DNA from: Albidovulum sp.
GTDB taxonomy: Bacteria > Pseudomonadota > Alphaproteobacteria > Rhodobacterales > Rhodobacteraceae
Direction: 5' to 3'
NCBI GenBank assembly: GCA_028823855.1
Contig: JAPPFL010000065.1
Location: 1-64,000 of the forward strand
Length of the DNA stretch: 64,000 nucleotides
Shown in pieces: positions 55,059-64,000 of this stretch (the first letter of the stretch is position 1; each line of letters opens with the position of its first letter). Made by a program: the position numbers and the translations under genes. The notes beneath the pieces were generated by a model. It searched no databases, had not been told where the DNA came from, and saw nothing but the letters and a program-made list of their open reading frames with translations.

Positions 55059-56147
55059 CTACCGATGACGAAGCGAAATGCCGTTTGAGAAGACATGAAC
55101 TTTTTCCGGATCTGCCCTAAGCTTAACTACCTTGCCGCGCACGTCTCGATGGATGCCCTGCAGCTTGGCCAGGATTTGGTTATTTCCAGTTTCGGATGCC
55201 AGATACAGGAGCGTTACCTCGCCAAGAGCTTCGACGAACTCGACTTTGCCTTGGAAAATGTAATTGCCGTCGGTCTCGGTGAAGTCTTCCGGTCTGATTC
55301 CGGCATTGACCTTGAGTCCCATGTCGGCTTCCTGCGTTGCAACGGACGAAATTGCTGTACCGCCGCTATCGAGACGAATCGTCGTCTGTTCCCCGGTCGC
55401 CGCGACTTCGCCCGAGAGAAGATTCATTGCCGGCGATCCAATGAACTGCGCCACAAATTCGGAATTCGGTCTTTCGTAGAGTTCCAGTGGCGACCCGACC
55501 TGCGCGATTCCCTTGTTGGCAAGCACTACGATTCTGCTTGCAAGCGTCATTGCCTCCACTTGATCGTGAGTCACGTAAATCATTGTGGAGTCGGGCATTT
55601 GCTCCTTTAGCTGCGCGATTTCGATCCGCGTAGCAACGCGCAATGCCGCGTCGAGGTTGGAAAGCGGTTCGTCGAAAAGATAGACCTTCGGATTTCTTAC
55701 AATTGATCGGCCAATCGCGACTCGCTGGCGCTGGCCGCCGGAGAGCGCCTTGGGCAGGCGGTCGAGGAACTGGGTCAACTGCAGCTTTTCAGCAGCCGCG
55801 AGAACCGCGGAATTAATCTCGCTCTCCGACTTTTTAGCCAGTCGAAGTGCGAAGGCCATGTTGTCGTATACGGTCATGTGCGGGTAAAGCGCATAGGACT
55901 GGAACACCATAGCGATTCCGCGCTCGGACGGCGGCACGTCGTTTACCACCACGCCGTCGATTTCCAGCGTGCCGCCGGTGATCTTTTCAAGCCCGGCGAT
56001 CATTCTCAATAGCGTCGATTTGCCGCAGCCGGACGGGCCGACGAAGACGATCAACTCGCCTGTGACAATGTCGAGATTGACATTCTTCAATACTTCGACG
56101 GTGCCGCCATAAGCCTTTCCAACATCGGTTAGCTTCAGGTTGGCCAT
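55059..56147 (-). CDS. aglK: Sugar ABC transporter ATP-binding protein (AglK/UgpC/MalK type)
   Basis: A 362-residue ATPase with Walker [11 protein letters not shown]-loop [12 protein letters not shown], signature [13 protein letters not shown], Walker [13 protein letters not shown] and the C-terminal TOBE regulatory domain ([21 protein letters not shown]). This is the MalK-type subunit of CUT1 sugar importers. It is separated from the permease genes upstream by an unusual gap of 535 bases. Confidence 0.9.
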   Translation of the reverse strand: MANLKLTDVGKAYGGTVEVLKNVNLDIVTGELIVFVGPSGCGKSTLLRMIAGLEKITGGTLEIDGVVVNDVPPSERGIAMVFQSYALYPHMTVYDNMAFALRLAKKSESEINSAVLAAAEKLQLTQFLDRLPKALSGGQRQRVAIGRSIVRNPKVYLFDEPLSNLDAALRVATRIEIAQLKEQMPDSTMIYVTHDQVEAMTLASRIVVLANKGIAQVGSPLELYERPNSEFVAQFIGSPAMNLLSGEVAATGEQTTIRLDSGGTAISSVATQEADMGLKVNAGIRPEDFTETDGNYIFQGKVEFVEALGEVTLLYLASETGNNQILAKLQGIHRDVRGKVVKLRADPEKVHVFSNGISLRHR

Positions 56148-56682
56148 TTCGTCTCCTATTGCAGATGGTGTTTTCTGATCATAAAGCGGATCCGGAGCCT
56201 TTGGATGCGCCTGGCTTCATTAAAGGTGCATTTTCTTCGCCAAAGAACACCCAAAGCCGCGTCGGCGGTTTCGGTCCGGCTGCCGATGATCATATCAAAT
56301 AGCCGTTTTGCGAAGTCGAGACAGCTGGGCCGTCGATGCATGGCTTTCGAATGCGGCAGGCAATCGAAAGTTGGATTGCCCGGCACGTCGATTGGCCCGC
56401 AAGTTATTTTTCGCGGAAGCTTTCGCGAGTTCCGAGAAGCGCCCAAGACGTCGTGCAAATTCGTCATCCAGCCAGAATCGACTGCTTTCGCGAATGCCGG
56501 ATCTACTGGATTCCGTGCTAACTCCCCATGCAAGGGCTTCGCATTCGGGAATCTGAAAAATGCACCGCGACTCATGGTCGGTATCCTCATTCGGCGCCGG
56601 TCGCATTCTCCTGCCGAATCGACTGGCTGGCAGTTCGATACGCCGAAAATAAGCTTCATCGATCAATTTGCCTCGATTTCCG
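56148..56682 (-). other. Gap between aglG and aglK
   Basis: In rhizobial agl operons an alpha-glucosidase gene (aglA) lies between aglG and aglK. Here 535 bases remain, with overlapping broken frames on the minus strand (for example FWLDDEFARRLGRFSELAKA). I could not recognise glycoside hydrolase motifs in them. It may be what is left of a lost gene. Confidence 0.3.
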
Positions 56683-57831
56683 CTATTTCACCGATCCGGC
56701 AAGGAGGCCGCGCACTAGGTACCGCTGCATCGCGAAAAACACGACAAGCGGAACTGCGATCGACACGAATGCCGCCGTTGCCAGGATCTCCCAGTTGCCG
56801 CCTCGAGTGCCGAGAAGTTCTACGATGTGGTTCGTCATTACCGTCGTCTCGCCCGTGGCATCGATCAGGAATACCTTCGCGACCAGCAGGTCGTTCCAGG
56901 TCCACAGGAACTGGAAAATCGCAAATGAAGCCAGGGCCGGGAAAGACAGCGGGAGGACGATCTTCGTGAAAATTTGGAAGTCGGTGGCGCCGTCGACCTT
57001 GCAGTTTTCGATGATATCTTTAGGCAGGCCGACCATGTAATTTCGCAGAAGATAAATTGCGAGAGGCAAGCCGAAGCCGGTGTGCGCCAGCCAAATACCA
57101 AGGTATCCCTTTCCGATGCCAATTCCGTTGTGAAGCTTCAGCAACGGGATAAGAGCGAGCTGCAACGGTACGACTAAGAGGCCCACTACGGCGGCGATTA
57201 GCAGAGCCCGTCCCGGAAACTCCATCCAGGCTAGGGCGTACGCGGCAAACGCTGCCACGAGGATGGGGATAATTGTTGCCGGAATCGCCACGGTTAGCGT
57301 ATTGAAGAAAGCCTTCGCCATGCCGCCGTCGGAGGAACCGCCCGTTAGAACCGTTACGTAGTTCGCCATCGTAAATTCCGGCGGCGTTTTCGCGGTTGCG
57401 AATACGCGCGGCCCCCTGCTGCCCGAAAACGCTTCGAAATTGGTCAGGCGATAGTCGCCGTTAGACTGAACCGTGATTTCTCCGCCTCGTCGAAGTTCGG
57501 CCGTATCGCCGGGTTGAAACGCCGAAATTTCGCGGCTCGAAATTCCCCATACGGAGATCTCCGCATCTTTACCTTCGCCAAATAGATTGCCTTCGATAAC
57601 GTAAAGGCCGCCGTCGTGCACCTGCTCTGAAGGCGGCGCCGTGCGGAGGGTGAAATTTTGCTCCGTGTGGAACATGGACCGCCACCAGCCCGAATTCGAA
57701 ATTTGGTCAGCCGTTCGAAATGAGGAGATAAGAAGCCCGACAGTCGGGAATAGCCAGAGAAGCACCAGCAGGAAAACCGAGATGTGAACCGCCCAGACCA
57801 GGCCGGGTTTCTTTCCGGCGATTCCATCCAT
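56683..57831 (-). CDS. aglG: Sugar ABC transporter permease, AglG-like
   Basis: A 382-residue CUT1 permease with six membrane helices. Unlike MalG, it has a long periplasmic insertion of about 100 residues after the first helix (WWRSMFHTEQNF to PPEFTMANY). This is the AglG-type architecture as I know it from the family. The coupling loop ENCKVDGATDFQIFTKIVLP is intact. The start ATG 57831 overlaps the aglF TAA by one base (TAATG) and has AAGGAG upstream. Confidence 0.88.
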   Translation of the reverse strand: MDGIAGKKPGLVWAVHISVFLLVLLWLFPTVGLLISSFRTADQISNSGWWRSMFHTEQNFTLRTAPPSEQVHDGGLYVIEGNLFGEGKDAEISVWGISSREISAFQPGDTAELRRGGEITVQSNGDYRLTNFEAFSGSRGPRVFATAKTPPEFTMANYVTVLTGGSSDGGMAKAFFNTLTVAIPATIIPILVAAFAAYALAWMEFPGRALLIAAVVGLLVVPLQLALIPLLKLHNGIGIGKGYLGIWLAHTGFGLPLAIYLLRNYMVGLPKDIIENCKVDGATDFQIFTKIVLPLSFPALASFAIFQFLWTWNDLLVAKVFLIDATGETTVMTNHIVELLGTRGGNWEILATAAFVSIAVPLVVFFAMQRYLVRGLLAGSVK

Positions 57832-59066
57832 TATTTCATCTCCTTCCGAGCGCTGTAGACGTTCCAAACCAGGATCGGAGTAACCAGAAGCATGATCACC
57901 ATTGCACTCGCAGACCCCACTCCCCAGTCATTGGCGCGGAAGAGCTTGTCAAACATGTAGTTGGCGAGCACCTGAGTTTCCCACTGGCCGTTCGTCATCG
58001 CGAAGACGATGTCGAAGACTTTTAGCACCACTAGCGTGATCGTCGTCCAAACCACTACGATAGTGCCCATGATCTGCGGTACTTTGATTTTAAAAAATAT
58101 CTGGAACGGATTCGCCCCGTCGACGATAGCAGCCTCGACTGTTTCTTCCGGGATTCCGCGCAGAGCTGCCGAGAGTATTACCATGGCGAAGCCAGTTTGG
58201 ATCCAGATCAGCACTATCATCAGGAAGAAGCTGTTCCATAGCGGTACCGTCAACCAGGTCTGTGGTTTTCCGAAGACTAGTTCATCCGTGAAAAGCGACA
58301 AAAGGGACTCAAGGGACAGGAAAACGAGCCAAATTCCACCGACAGCAACCAGTACTCGTACAGGCATGATGCGTCCCGGGCCGGTGCGCCGGTTATTCCA
58401 AAGCGGCTTGGCGAAATTATAGCAAGCGTAAGCAATCAATGCGGCGAAAGCGAGCAAGATAATCGCCGGAACGATCTGCAAAAAGATAACTGACCAAAAA
58501 CCGCCTTCAAACTTCAGCCAGATCCAATTCAATATGCCGATCTGCTGCTGTTCGACCGGTCGGGTGTCGTAAACCAGCTTCCAGATCACCGATGCGCCGA
58601 CGAACGAGATCGCCATAGGCATGAATATCAGCGACTTTGCAGCGTTGCCCCAGCCAATCCGGTCAGTGAGCTGGGCTGCGAGAAGGCCGAATGCCGTCGA
58701 AGCAGCGGGTACTATGATTAGCCACAGCATATTGTTTTTCAAAGCTTCCCAGAATTTCGGCTCTCCGAGCATTCGGGAATAATTCTCGAGACCAACCCAG
58801 GCATAGTCGTCCCGTACCCGTTCGGTTAACGACAACCGGATCGTCTCGAACACGGGATAGGCCAGATAGAGGCCCAAGGCGATGATCGCAGGTCCCAGGA
58901 AAAGCCACGGCCGAATCATGTTTGCGCGGCTGATGTTGCTGCCGGCGTTCGGACCCCGGGCCGGAAACAGCACCTTGTCCAGGAATTGGTTGGAAAAGTA
59001 GAAATACCCGACACAGCCGCCGACGCCGATGATGATGGTCAGCAGTCCTTGCAATGCTGGATGCAT
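57831..59066 (-). CDS. aglF: Sugar ABC transporter permease, AglF-like
   Basis: A 411-residue CUT1 permease, longer than MalF-core proteins owing to an extra N-terminal helix (GLLTIIIGVGGCVGYFYFSN). It has the coupling loop EAAIVDGANPFQIFFKIKVP and a conserved first core helix region PWLFLGPAIIALGLYLAYPV. GGGAGG lies six bases before the ATG. It forms the membrane channel with AglG. Confidence 0.88.
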   Translation of the reverse strand: MHPALQGLLTIIIGVGGCVGYFYFSNQFLDKVLFPARGPNAGSNISRANMIRPWLFLGPAIIALGLYLAYPVFETIRLSLTERVRDDYAWVGLENYSRMLGEPKFWEALKNNMLWLIIVPAASTAFGLLAAQLTDRIGWGNAAKSLIFMPMAISFVGASVIWKLVYDTRPVEQQQIGILNWIWLKFEGGFWSVIFLQIVPAIILLAFAALIAYACYNFAKPLWNNRRTGPGRIMPVRVLVAVGGIWLVFLSLESLLSLFTDELVFGKPQTWLTVPLWNSFFLMIVLIWIQTGFAMVILSAALRGIPEETVEAAIVDGANPFQIFFKIKVPQIMGTIVVVWTTITLVVLKVFDIVFAMTNGQWETQVLANYMFDKLFRANDWGVGSASAMVIMLLVTPILVWNVYSARKEMK

Positions 59067-59115
59067 TAGATACCTCCCAAATGAGCAGGCGCCATCGGAC
59101 TATGCCAGGTTACGA

Positions 59116-59142
59116 GGGAAGACCGGCAAGGCCGGACTTCCC
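59116..59142 (-). promoter_or_regulatory. Hairpin between the binding-protein gene and the permease genes
   Basis: A 12-bp stem with one A-A mismatch (GGGAAGACCGGC / GCCGGACTTCCC) and a 3-base loop sits in the 93-base gap between aglE and aglF. It has no T-tract. Such hairpins after the first gene of an ABC operon commonly stabilise the upstream mRNA or attenuate read-through, giving more binding protein than permease (inference). Confidence 0.55.
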
Positions 59143-59159
59143 CGCGGCAAATTGCGGTT

Positions 59160-60428
59160 TTACTTGAGCGCGTCCCAAGAAGCCTGGATTTCCGCGGCGA
59201 CATCCGCTGCAGATTTTCCGCCGGAATAGTCGACCATGCCGGTCCAGAAGCTGCCGGCGCCAACTCCGCCGGGCATCAGGTCCGAGCCGTCGAAGCGAAA
59301 AGTCGTTGCGCCAAGAAGAATTTCGTTCATCTTCGCCAGCGTCGGATCCGAGAATTTCGACGAGTCCACATGCTTGTGCGGAGTAAGGAATCCCTTGAGG
59401 CCCATCCATATCTCATGCGCTTCAGGCGTCTGCAGGAAGGCAATCAGATCGTGGGCGGCTTGGTTCTCGTTGGTGATCGCCCAAACGGTGCCGGCCCCTA
59501 GTACCGGCTTGCCAAGGTCTTTGCCCTCGTAGGCCGGGAAATAAAAGAAGTCAGCGTCCTCTCCCACGGAGGTCCCTTCCGGGAAAAAGGCCGGGATGAA
59601 AGACGCCTGGCGATGCAGGTAGCATTGCGGCGGCGACGAGAAGAGACCCTTCGGGCTGTCGCGGAAATCGGTTGACGCTACAACGCCCGCCCCGCCGGCG
59701 ACATAGTCATCGTTTCGGGCAAAATAGCCGAATTCCTCGATCGCACCCACTATGCGTTCGTCAGTAAACGGAATCTCGTTGGCAACCCACTGGTCATAGA
59801 CGTCAGGCGGTTGCGTCCGAAGCATCATGTCCTCGACCCAGTCTGTTGCCGGCCAACCCGTTGCGCCTCCCGACCCTAGGCCGATACACCAAGGCGTCTC
59901 GCCGTCGGCGACAATCAGGTCGCCCAATGCCTTAAGCTCTTCCATTGTAGCCGGGATTTCATAGCCGGCATCTTCAAAATTTTCAGGGCTGTACCAAACC
60001 AGCGATTTCACATCGACCTTGTAGAAGAAGCCAAATAGCTGATCATTGCCGTTTTCGTCGGCGTATGTGCCAAGATCTACCCAGGACTGACCGGCCGCAT
60101 AATTTTCTCTGATCCAGTCGCCCGTGCCTTCTTCCAAGGGCGTTAGAAAGCCGCGGGATGCCATATCCGCCGCAAGCCCCGGCTGCGGGTAAACGGCAAT
60201 GTTTGGCGCGGAGCCCGCTTCGGCGTCCACGACTATCTGCTGTTCGAAACTGTCCGAGCCAACATAACGCACATCGTGTCCCGAAGCCTCGGCGAATGCT
60301 GCAAGTACGACCTCCACATTGGCTTGGTCCGGCCCGAGCCAGGGTCCAAACACGGTCAATTGCTCCGCCGTTGCCGGCCCCGAAGCAATTGCTAGCGCCG
60401 CGGCGCTAGCATATAGTGATTTATTCAT
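59160..60428 (-). CDS. aglE: Alpha-glucoside-type ABC transporter substrate-binding protein
   Basis: A 422-residue periplasmic sugar-binding protein of the CUT1 family. The N-terminus MNKSLYASAAALAIASGPAT followed by A and EQ is a Sec signal peptide. The mature part begins LTVFGPWLGPDQANVEVVLA. Trp-rich segments (TPWCIGLGSGGATGWPATDW) fit a carbohydrate site. GAAAGGAA precedes the ATG. It is the first gene of the minus-strand operon aglE-aglF-aglG-(gap)-aglK, with a LacI-type palindrome 49 bases upstream. Confidence 0.9.
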   Translation of the reverse strand: MNKSLYASAAALAIASGPATAEQLTVFGPWLGPDQANVEVVLAAFAEASGHDVRYVGSDSFEQQIVVDAEAGSAPNIAVYPQPGLAADMASRGFLTPLEEGTGDWIRENYAAGQSWVDLGTYADENGNDQLFGFFYKVDVKSLVWYSPENFEDAGYEIPATMEELKALGDLIVADGETPWCIGLGSGGATGWPATDWVEDMMLRTQPPDVYDQWVANEIPFTDERIVGAIEEFGYFARNDDYVAGGAGVVASTDFRDSPKGLFSSPPQCYLHRQASFIPAFFPEGTSVGEDADFFYFPAYEGKDLGKPVLGAGTVWAITNENQAAHDLIAFLQTPEAHEIWMGLKGFLTPHKHVDSSKFSDPTLAKMNEILLGATTFRFDGSDLMPGGVGAGSFWTGMVDYSGGKSAADVAAEIQASWDALK

Positions 60429-60477
60429 GATGTTCCTTTCGGTGGTTTCCGCACTTCAAATGGATTCCAATTCCTTA

Positions 60478-60491
60478 CCAAAGCGCTTTGG
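60478..60491. promoter_or_regulatory. LacI-type operator upstream of aglE
   Basis: CCAAAGCGCTTTGG is a perfect 14-bp palindrome with the central CG characteristic of LacI/GalR-family operators. It lies 49 bases upstream of the aglE ATG. The obvious binder is the LacI-family protein encoded at 53.5-54.5 kb. Confidence 0.7.
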
Positions 60492-61283
60492 ATGATGTCA
60501 ACTCGTAACTTGGCCTGCCGAGGGGTTTTTCCATTCGGCGAAAAGTGGCGACTTCCGCGCTGCAGCAATCGAAGTCGGAACCGGACGCGCGTCAAATCGC
60601 GAGAATGGAACCGGGCTGCAAATTCTTCATCGATAATTTCCTCGGGACCGCGATGCTGCGCTCAGGCGGACTTCGGCAACAAGACTCCGGCTGTATAATG
60701 GCTGCCCGTTCTGCGTGCGATTTCCTACTTGACGAATGGATATTGAATCGTAAGTCCGCTTCGAATCCGTTCTAAGGAACAGGCAAGCTGCTTCGATTTC
60801 AGTTAAGCGAAACCTCAATAGTATAAAATACGAGCAGGAAAACGAAATGTATTTGGGACATTCGAAATGCGTGCAGAGGGTTGTTTCGGTCGAGCAGGCC
60901 GATAAACTTGCCGGACATTGCAATAATCGAGTTTCAGCGATTTTTGTGGCATTGTCCGGCCTATTTGCTGAATCGCCTGGCGGCGCCTGCAAAGGGAGTG
61001 CTGAGGTAGCCGATGCCGAGCATGTTTGTTCGCGAGATGCCTTGCAATCCGAAGACTATGGAACGAATTCAATTTTCTGCCTAAGGCCTCTTGCGGAAGA
61101 AGCGCGTGGCGTATTTCGGAATTGCCGGAATCGGGCAAACTGGAATGAATGCGCTGGCAAAATGGATCAAAAGTGATCAATTGGGCGCCGTCGACGTTTG
61201 GTGCCAACCGGCAGCGCGGTTTCTACGAATCCCAACTGCCTAGTATACAAGGTTAGAATGCGTGGTCTTGGAGAGAAGTAAAC
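60492..61283. other. Region between divergent aglE and the GH4 gene
   Basis: About 790 bases. A plus-strand run at 61103-61180 reads RVAYFGIAGIGQTGMNALAK, resembling the start of a nucleotide-binding (Rossmann) domain, but it closes after about 45 codons, so it may be a truncated relic. A TATAAA-like element is at 60822-60827. No second copy of the CCAAAGCGCTTTGG palindrome was seen before the GH4 gene. Confidence 0.3.
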
Positions 61284-62639
61284 ATGACAAGAATTGTCCT
61301 AATAGGTGCCGGCAGCCTGCAGTTTGGAGCCCAACTGCTCGGCGACATTTTCCGAAGCGAGGAATTGGAAGGATCCGAAATCGTATTCAACGACATCAAC
61401 CCGGATGCGGTCGAGAAAACCCGAAAGCTGGCCCAAGACTACATTGATGCAAACGGCCTCGATTTTACGATTTCGGTAGATGGCGACCTGGCAGGCGCGC
61501 TAAAGGGTGCCCGATTTGTAGTGGTCATGATTGAAGTCGGCGACCGCTTCAAGCTCTGGGAAATGGACTGGAAGATTCCACTGCAGTACGGCATCGCGCA
61601 GGTATATGGCGAAAACGGCGGCCCGGGCGGCCTGTTCCATGCGCTGCGAATAATACCGCCGATCCTTGAGATTTGCGGCAAGGTTGCCGAAATCGCTCCG
61701 GACGCCACGATTTTCAACTTTTCAAATCCGATGAGCCGGATCTGCACAACAGTGCACCGAAAATTTCCGCAACTCCATTTTGTAGGCTTGTGCCATGAAA
61801 TCGCCTCGCTTGAACGCCATTTGCCGCCCATGCTGAGCCAGCCAAGAAGCAACATTCGCTATCGCGCGGCAGGGCTTAATCATTTTTCAGTACTAGCGGA
61901 AGTAAAATACGTAGATAGCGGCAAGGACGCCTATCCGGACGTGCTCGAAAGAGCCCCGGGCTATTTTTCCAGGCTGCCGGGCTACTCGGAGATTCTCGCG
62001 GCCACGCGCCACGACGGTTCCTCCATCGCGACCGAAGGCTGGATGAGTATTGAATTCGATCACACGGAAAACGTGCGCGAATGGTCCGATAGGTGGCTCT
62101 TTCGCGAAGTCCTAGAGCGGTTCGGCGTGCTTCCGATCACCACGGACAGCCATTTTGGAGAGTATATCGCCTGGGCGTACCAAGTTTCGGACCATCGCGG
62201 GATTCTCGATTTTTTTACCTACTACCGCGACTATCTTGGATCGGTGGAACCGGCCATCAAAAACGAGGCAAGCGAACGCATGGTTCCGGTCATGGAGGCC
62301 ATGCTAACCGGATGCGCGTACGAGGAGGCGGCGGTCAATATCCCCAATTCGGGATTTATCGAGAATTTGCCTGATTGGATAGCCGTCGAGGTTCCTGCAA
62401 TCGTTGATTCTAACGGAATTAGCGGAATACCTGTGCAACTTCCTGCTGGCGTTCGGGGCTTGCTCACGAACCAGATCGGAATCCACGACCTCGTCGCCAG
62501 CGCAATTCTTGAACAAAGCCGTGAACTTGTTGTTCAAGCTGTTTTGGTCGATCCGGTGGTTTCTCGGTCCAAGGTGGCGCCGACGCTGGTCGATCATATG
62601 ATTTCAGTACAGCAGCCGTGGCTTGACTATCTGCGCTAG
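61284..62639 (+). CDS. Glycoside hydrolase family 4 alpha-glucosidase/galactosidase (NAD- and Mn-dependent)
   Basis: A 451-residue cytosolic GH4 enzyme. The N-terminal NAD motif is IVLIGAGSLQFG, followed by an acidic residue in the FNDIN segment. The family marks are GENGGPGGLFHALR, NFSNPM (148-150 region), the metal-binding Cys170-His171 in GLCHE, and NH at 199-200 in GLNHFS. GH4 enzymes cleave glycosides by an oxidation-elimination mechanism using bound NAD and Mn2+. The CHE motif suits the alpha-glucosidase/alpha-galactosidase branch. It is divergent from aglE and probably hydrolyses the imported glycoside in place of the AglA enzyme missing here. Confidence 0.88.
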   Translation: MTRIVLIGAGSLQFGAQLLGDIFRSEELEGSEIVFNDINPDAVEKTRKLAQDYIDANGLDFTISVDGDLAGALKGARFVVVMIEVGDRFKLWEMDWKIPLQYGIAQVYGENGGPGGLFHALRIIPPILEICGKVAEIAPDATIFNFSNPMSRICTTVHRKFPQLHFVGLCHEIASLERHLPPMLSQPRSNIRYRAAGLNHFSVLAEVKYVDSGKDAYPDVLERAPGYFSRLPGYSEILAATRHDGSSIATEGWMSIEFDHTENVREWSDRWLFREVLERFGVLPITTDSHFGEYIAWAYQVSDHRGILDFFTYYRDYLGSVEPAIKNEASERMVPVMEAMLTGCAYEEAAVNIPNSGFIENLPDWIAVEVPAIVDSNGISGIPVQLPAGVRGLLTNQIGIHDLVASAILEQSRELVVQAVLVDPVVSRSKVAPTLVDHMISVQQPWLDYLR

Positions 62640-63693
62640 CGACCCGGCAAGGCCGTGTTGCGAGGCAAGATTCACCGTACGCAGCGAAGCTCTTTTCATG
62701 CCGCAAGTTGCAAGGCATACTTAACTCTCGTTTCGTTAAGTCGTTGAGCCGCTACGCTTTCTGGCAACCGAATAACCGCGCCCGCGCCCGCGGCACAAAA
62801 TTAACTGGCGCGAAGATTCTCGCGTTCGCTTGCCGTCGCTTTGCAGCGTTTCGCCTGATTTTTTTTTGAACAAGTTCCAGATCAGGCATGGTAGGGCGAT
62901 TGCGATCGGCACTTTGCTCCTATCATTTCGCTTTGCCAAGTTTCATGCGCCGAAATTCGACTCTTCGCCCTCGAACTAGTGAATGCGTCTCGGAATTCCT
63001 AGCGGGGTCGCGCTGCAATGAGTTCATGAAGCGAAACGTGGCGCGTTGGTTGAGGCATCAAGCGCTGCGCATCGATCGGCGCGGAATCTTTTGCGGAAGA
63101 TGGCCTATTCCATGCGTGGCAAGCTTTCCGCCGCCTCTCGTGCGGCTCGTAGATTTCCGCCGCCGTCCCAAGGCAGTCGCTAACCCGACAAGTCGCCGGC
63201 CGACCAACTGCCTCCCGGCGTGTCGACGCTTTTATTCCGCCATCGACACGGGCAGGCACCGGTTGCCGCGGGACGAACGTCGTGCTTGGTTGCGATGCTT
63301 CAGAATGAACATACGCTGGCAGGGCTTTCTTCGCCTGAATGCGCAAAAGGCCGCAGCGGCCAAATAAAATTCGGGTATTCGCTCGCCCGGACCGACAAAT
63401 GATGGAATTTGCGTGTTACTCGAAGTGACACGAAGTTGTAGTCCAGACCATTGGCGGCCTCGGGATCCCAGGGAATAATGCTCGTCGGAACAAGATGGAG
63501 TTAGAATCGGGAAAATTCGAGTAAGAGTATCGGCGGGAGGATCTTGGCCCAACTTTCAGTCGACTCTTTAAATTCATCGTGATTTCAACGGTAGTAGCGA
63601 CGATTCTTTGCCAGGCGTTTCCTTGCCTCGTCTTGTCCTGATTGTCGGTCCCGAGAGTTGAAGGTTTGAAGCCGTTCACGCCGAGGCCTATTG
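62640..63693. other. Gene-free stretch
   Basis: About 1 kb downstream of the GH4 gene. All frames are short or compositionally odd and none was matched to a family. Part of the 3' end (63590-63693) may carry the frameshifted continuation of the channel relic. Confidence 0.35.
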
Positions 63694-64000
63694 TCAATCC
63701 CGAATGCGAGTACTCTGCCGATGCTTGCGATGCGGCCATGCCGGTAGGAGGTCTCCATATCCAAGTGTCGAAAATGTTTCGATATTGAAATTGAGCCCAC
63801 CCAGGATAGATACCGGTTCAACAAATCCGGTTTCGGTGCGAATTCCTAGCGCGAGGTGCAGGATGGTCAAACAGCCGATGTCCATCGCCGCCGAAATCAT
63901 CAAATACAGTTTTGGCCTGCGCTCGAGCGAGAACTGCAGAGGATTCTTCGGAAATTGGTAAGCGTCGAGCGAATAGCCTGGGAAAAAGCGATTGACGGTG
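63694..64000 (-). pseudogene. Potassium-channel-like protein, frameshifted and cut by the window edge
   Basis: The minus-strand frame is open from the window edge. It reads FPGYSLDAYQFPKNPLQFSL, a hydrophobic helix (LYLMISAAMDIGCLTILHLA), then FNIETFSTLGYGDLLP and a stop soon after. TLGYGD is the selectivity-filter signature of two-helix potassium channels. The inner helix that should follow is missing in this frame; an adjacent frame reads HGRIASIGRVLAFG, suggesting a frameshift just after the filter. The N-terminal part lies outside the window. Confidence 0.5.

Noticed and set aside
1-64000. CRISPR arrays, rRNA and tRNA genes
   Set aside because: No regularly spaced repeats and no recognisable rRNA or tRNA sequences were seen on either strand by eye; a covariance-model scan would be needed for certainty.

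Overview
The window reads as a chromosomal segment of an alphaproteobacterium of moderate GC. Pointers are the hisS-hisZ-hisG order with a short HisG, a DUF1489 protein beside it, an agl-type alpha-glucoside ABC system with a LacI-family repressor, an IS5-family transposase relic of the IS427 kind, and many paired ABC/hydrolase catabolic operons typical of that class. ATGA and TGATG start/stop overlaps are frequent, and TTG or GTG starts are used repeatedly. The species cannot be named from the sequence.

Layout. (1) 1-1.5 kb: a lipoprotein cut by the window edge and the relic of a BMP-family ABC permease. (2) 1.7-7.5 kb (+): an uncharacterised catabolic cassette of alpha/beta hydrolase, 8-oxoguanine-deaminase-like amidohydrolase, zinc alcohol dehydrogenase, enolase-superfamily dehydratase and MFS exporter. 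(3) 8.2-11 kb (+): a small secreted protein and a hydantoinase-B gene with no hydantoinase-A partner. (4) 11.3-21.1 kb (-): a purine operon, transcribed uraH-xdhA-xdhB-xdhC followed by a BMP-type nucleobase/nucleoside ABC importer. (5) 21.4-28.5 kb: a decayed short-chain dehydrogenase, a creatinase-like M24 protein with a glutamine amidotransferase, a split 5-oxoprolinase set (pxpA on +, pxpB-pxpC on -), a 2-hydroxyacid dehydrogenase and an M20 carbamoylase. (6) 29.4-36.8 kb (+): a peptide-type ABC operon opening with a second M24 protein and closing with an M20 hydrolase. (7) 37.3-39.7 kb (-): a VapBC-type toxin/antitoxin pair and a DHDPS/NAL-family lyase. (8) 43.1-50.5 kb: housekeeping block dnaE, hisS, hisZ, hisG and convergent DUF1489. 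(9) 53.5-62.6 kb: agl regulator, ABC importer and a GH4 glycosidase. (10) 62.6-64 kb: mostly empty, ending in a potassium-channel-like relic.

Two stretches flanking the housekeeping block (39.7-43.1 and 50.5-53.5 kb) contain no intact gene. Reading through stops and frameshifts reveals a graveyard: a conserved hypothetical family member, an endonuclease/exonuclease/phosphatase protein, a DUF4268 protein, a HigB-HigA toxin-antitoxin pair and an IS5-family transposase. Together with the permease, SDR and channel relics, this indicates a genome losing accessory genes, as in host-adapted or recently specialised bacteria (inference).

Functionally, the intact genes centre on scavenging nitrogen-rich small molecules: purines, cyclic amides and ureides (hydantoin, 5-oxoproline, hydroxyisourate), N-carbamoyl compounds and peptides, plus alpha-glycosides.
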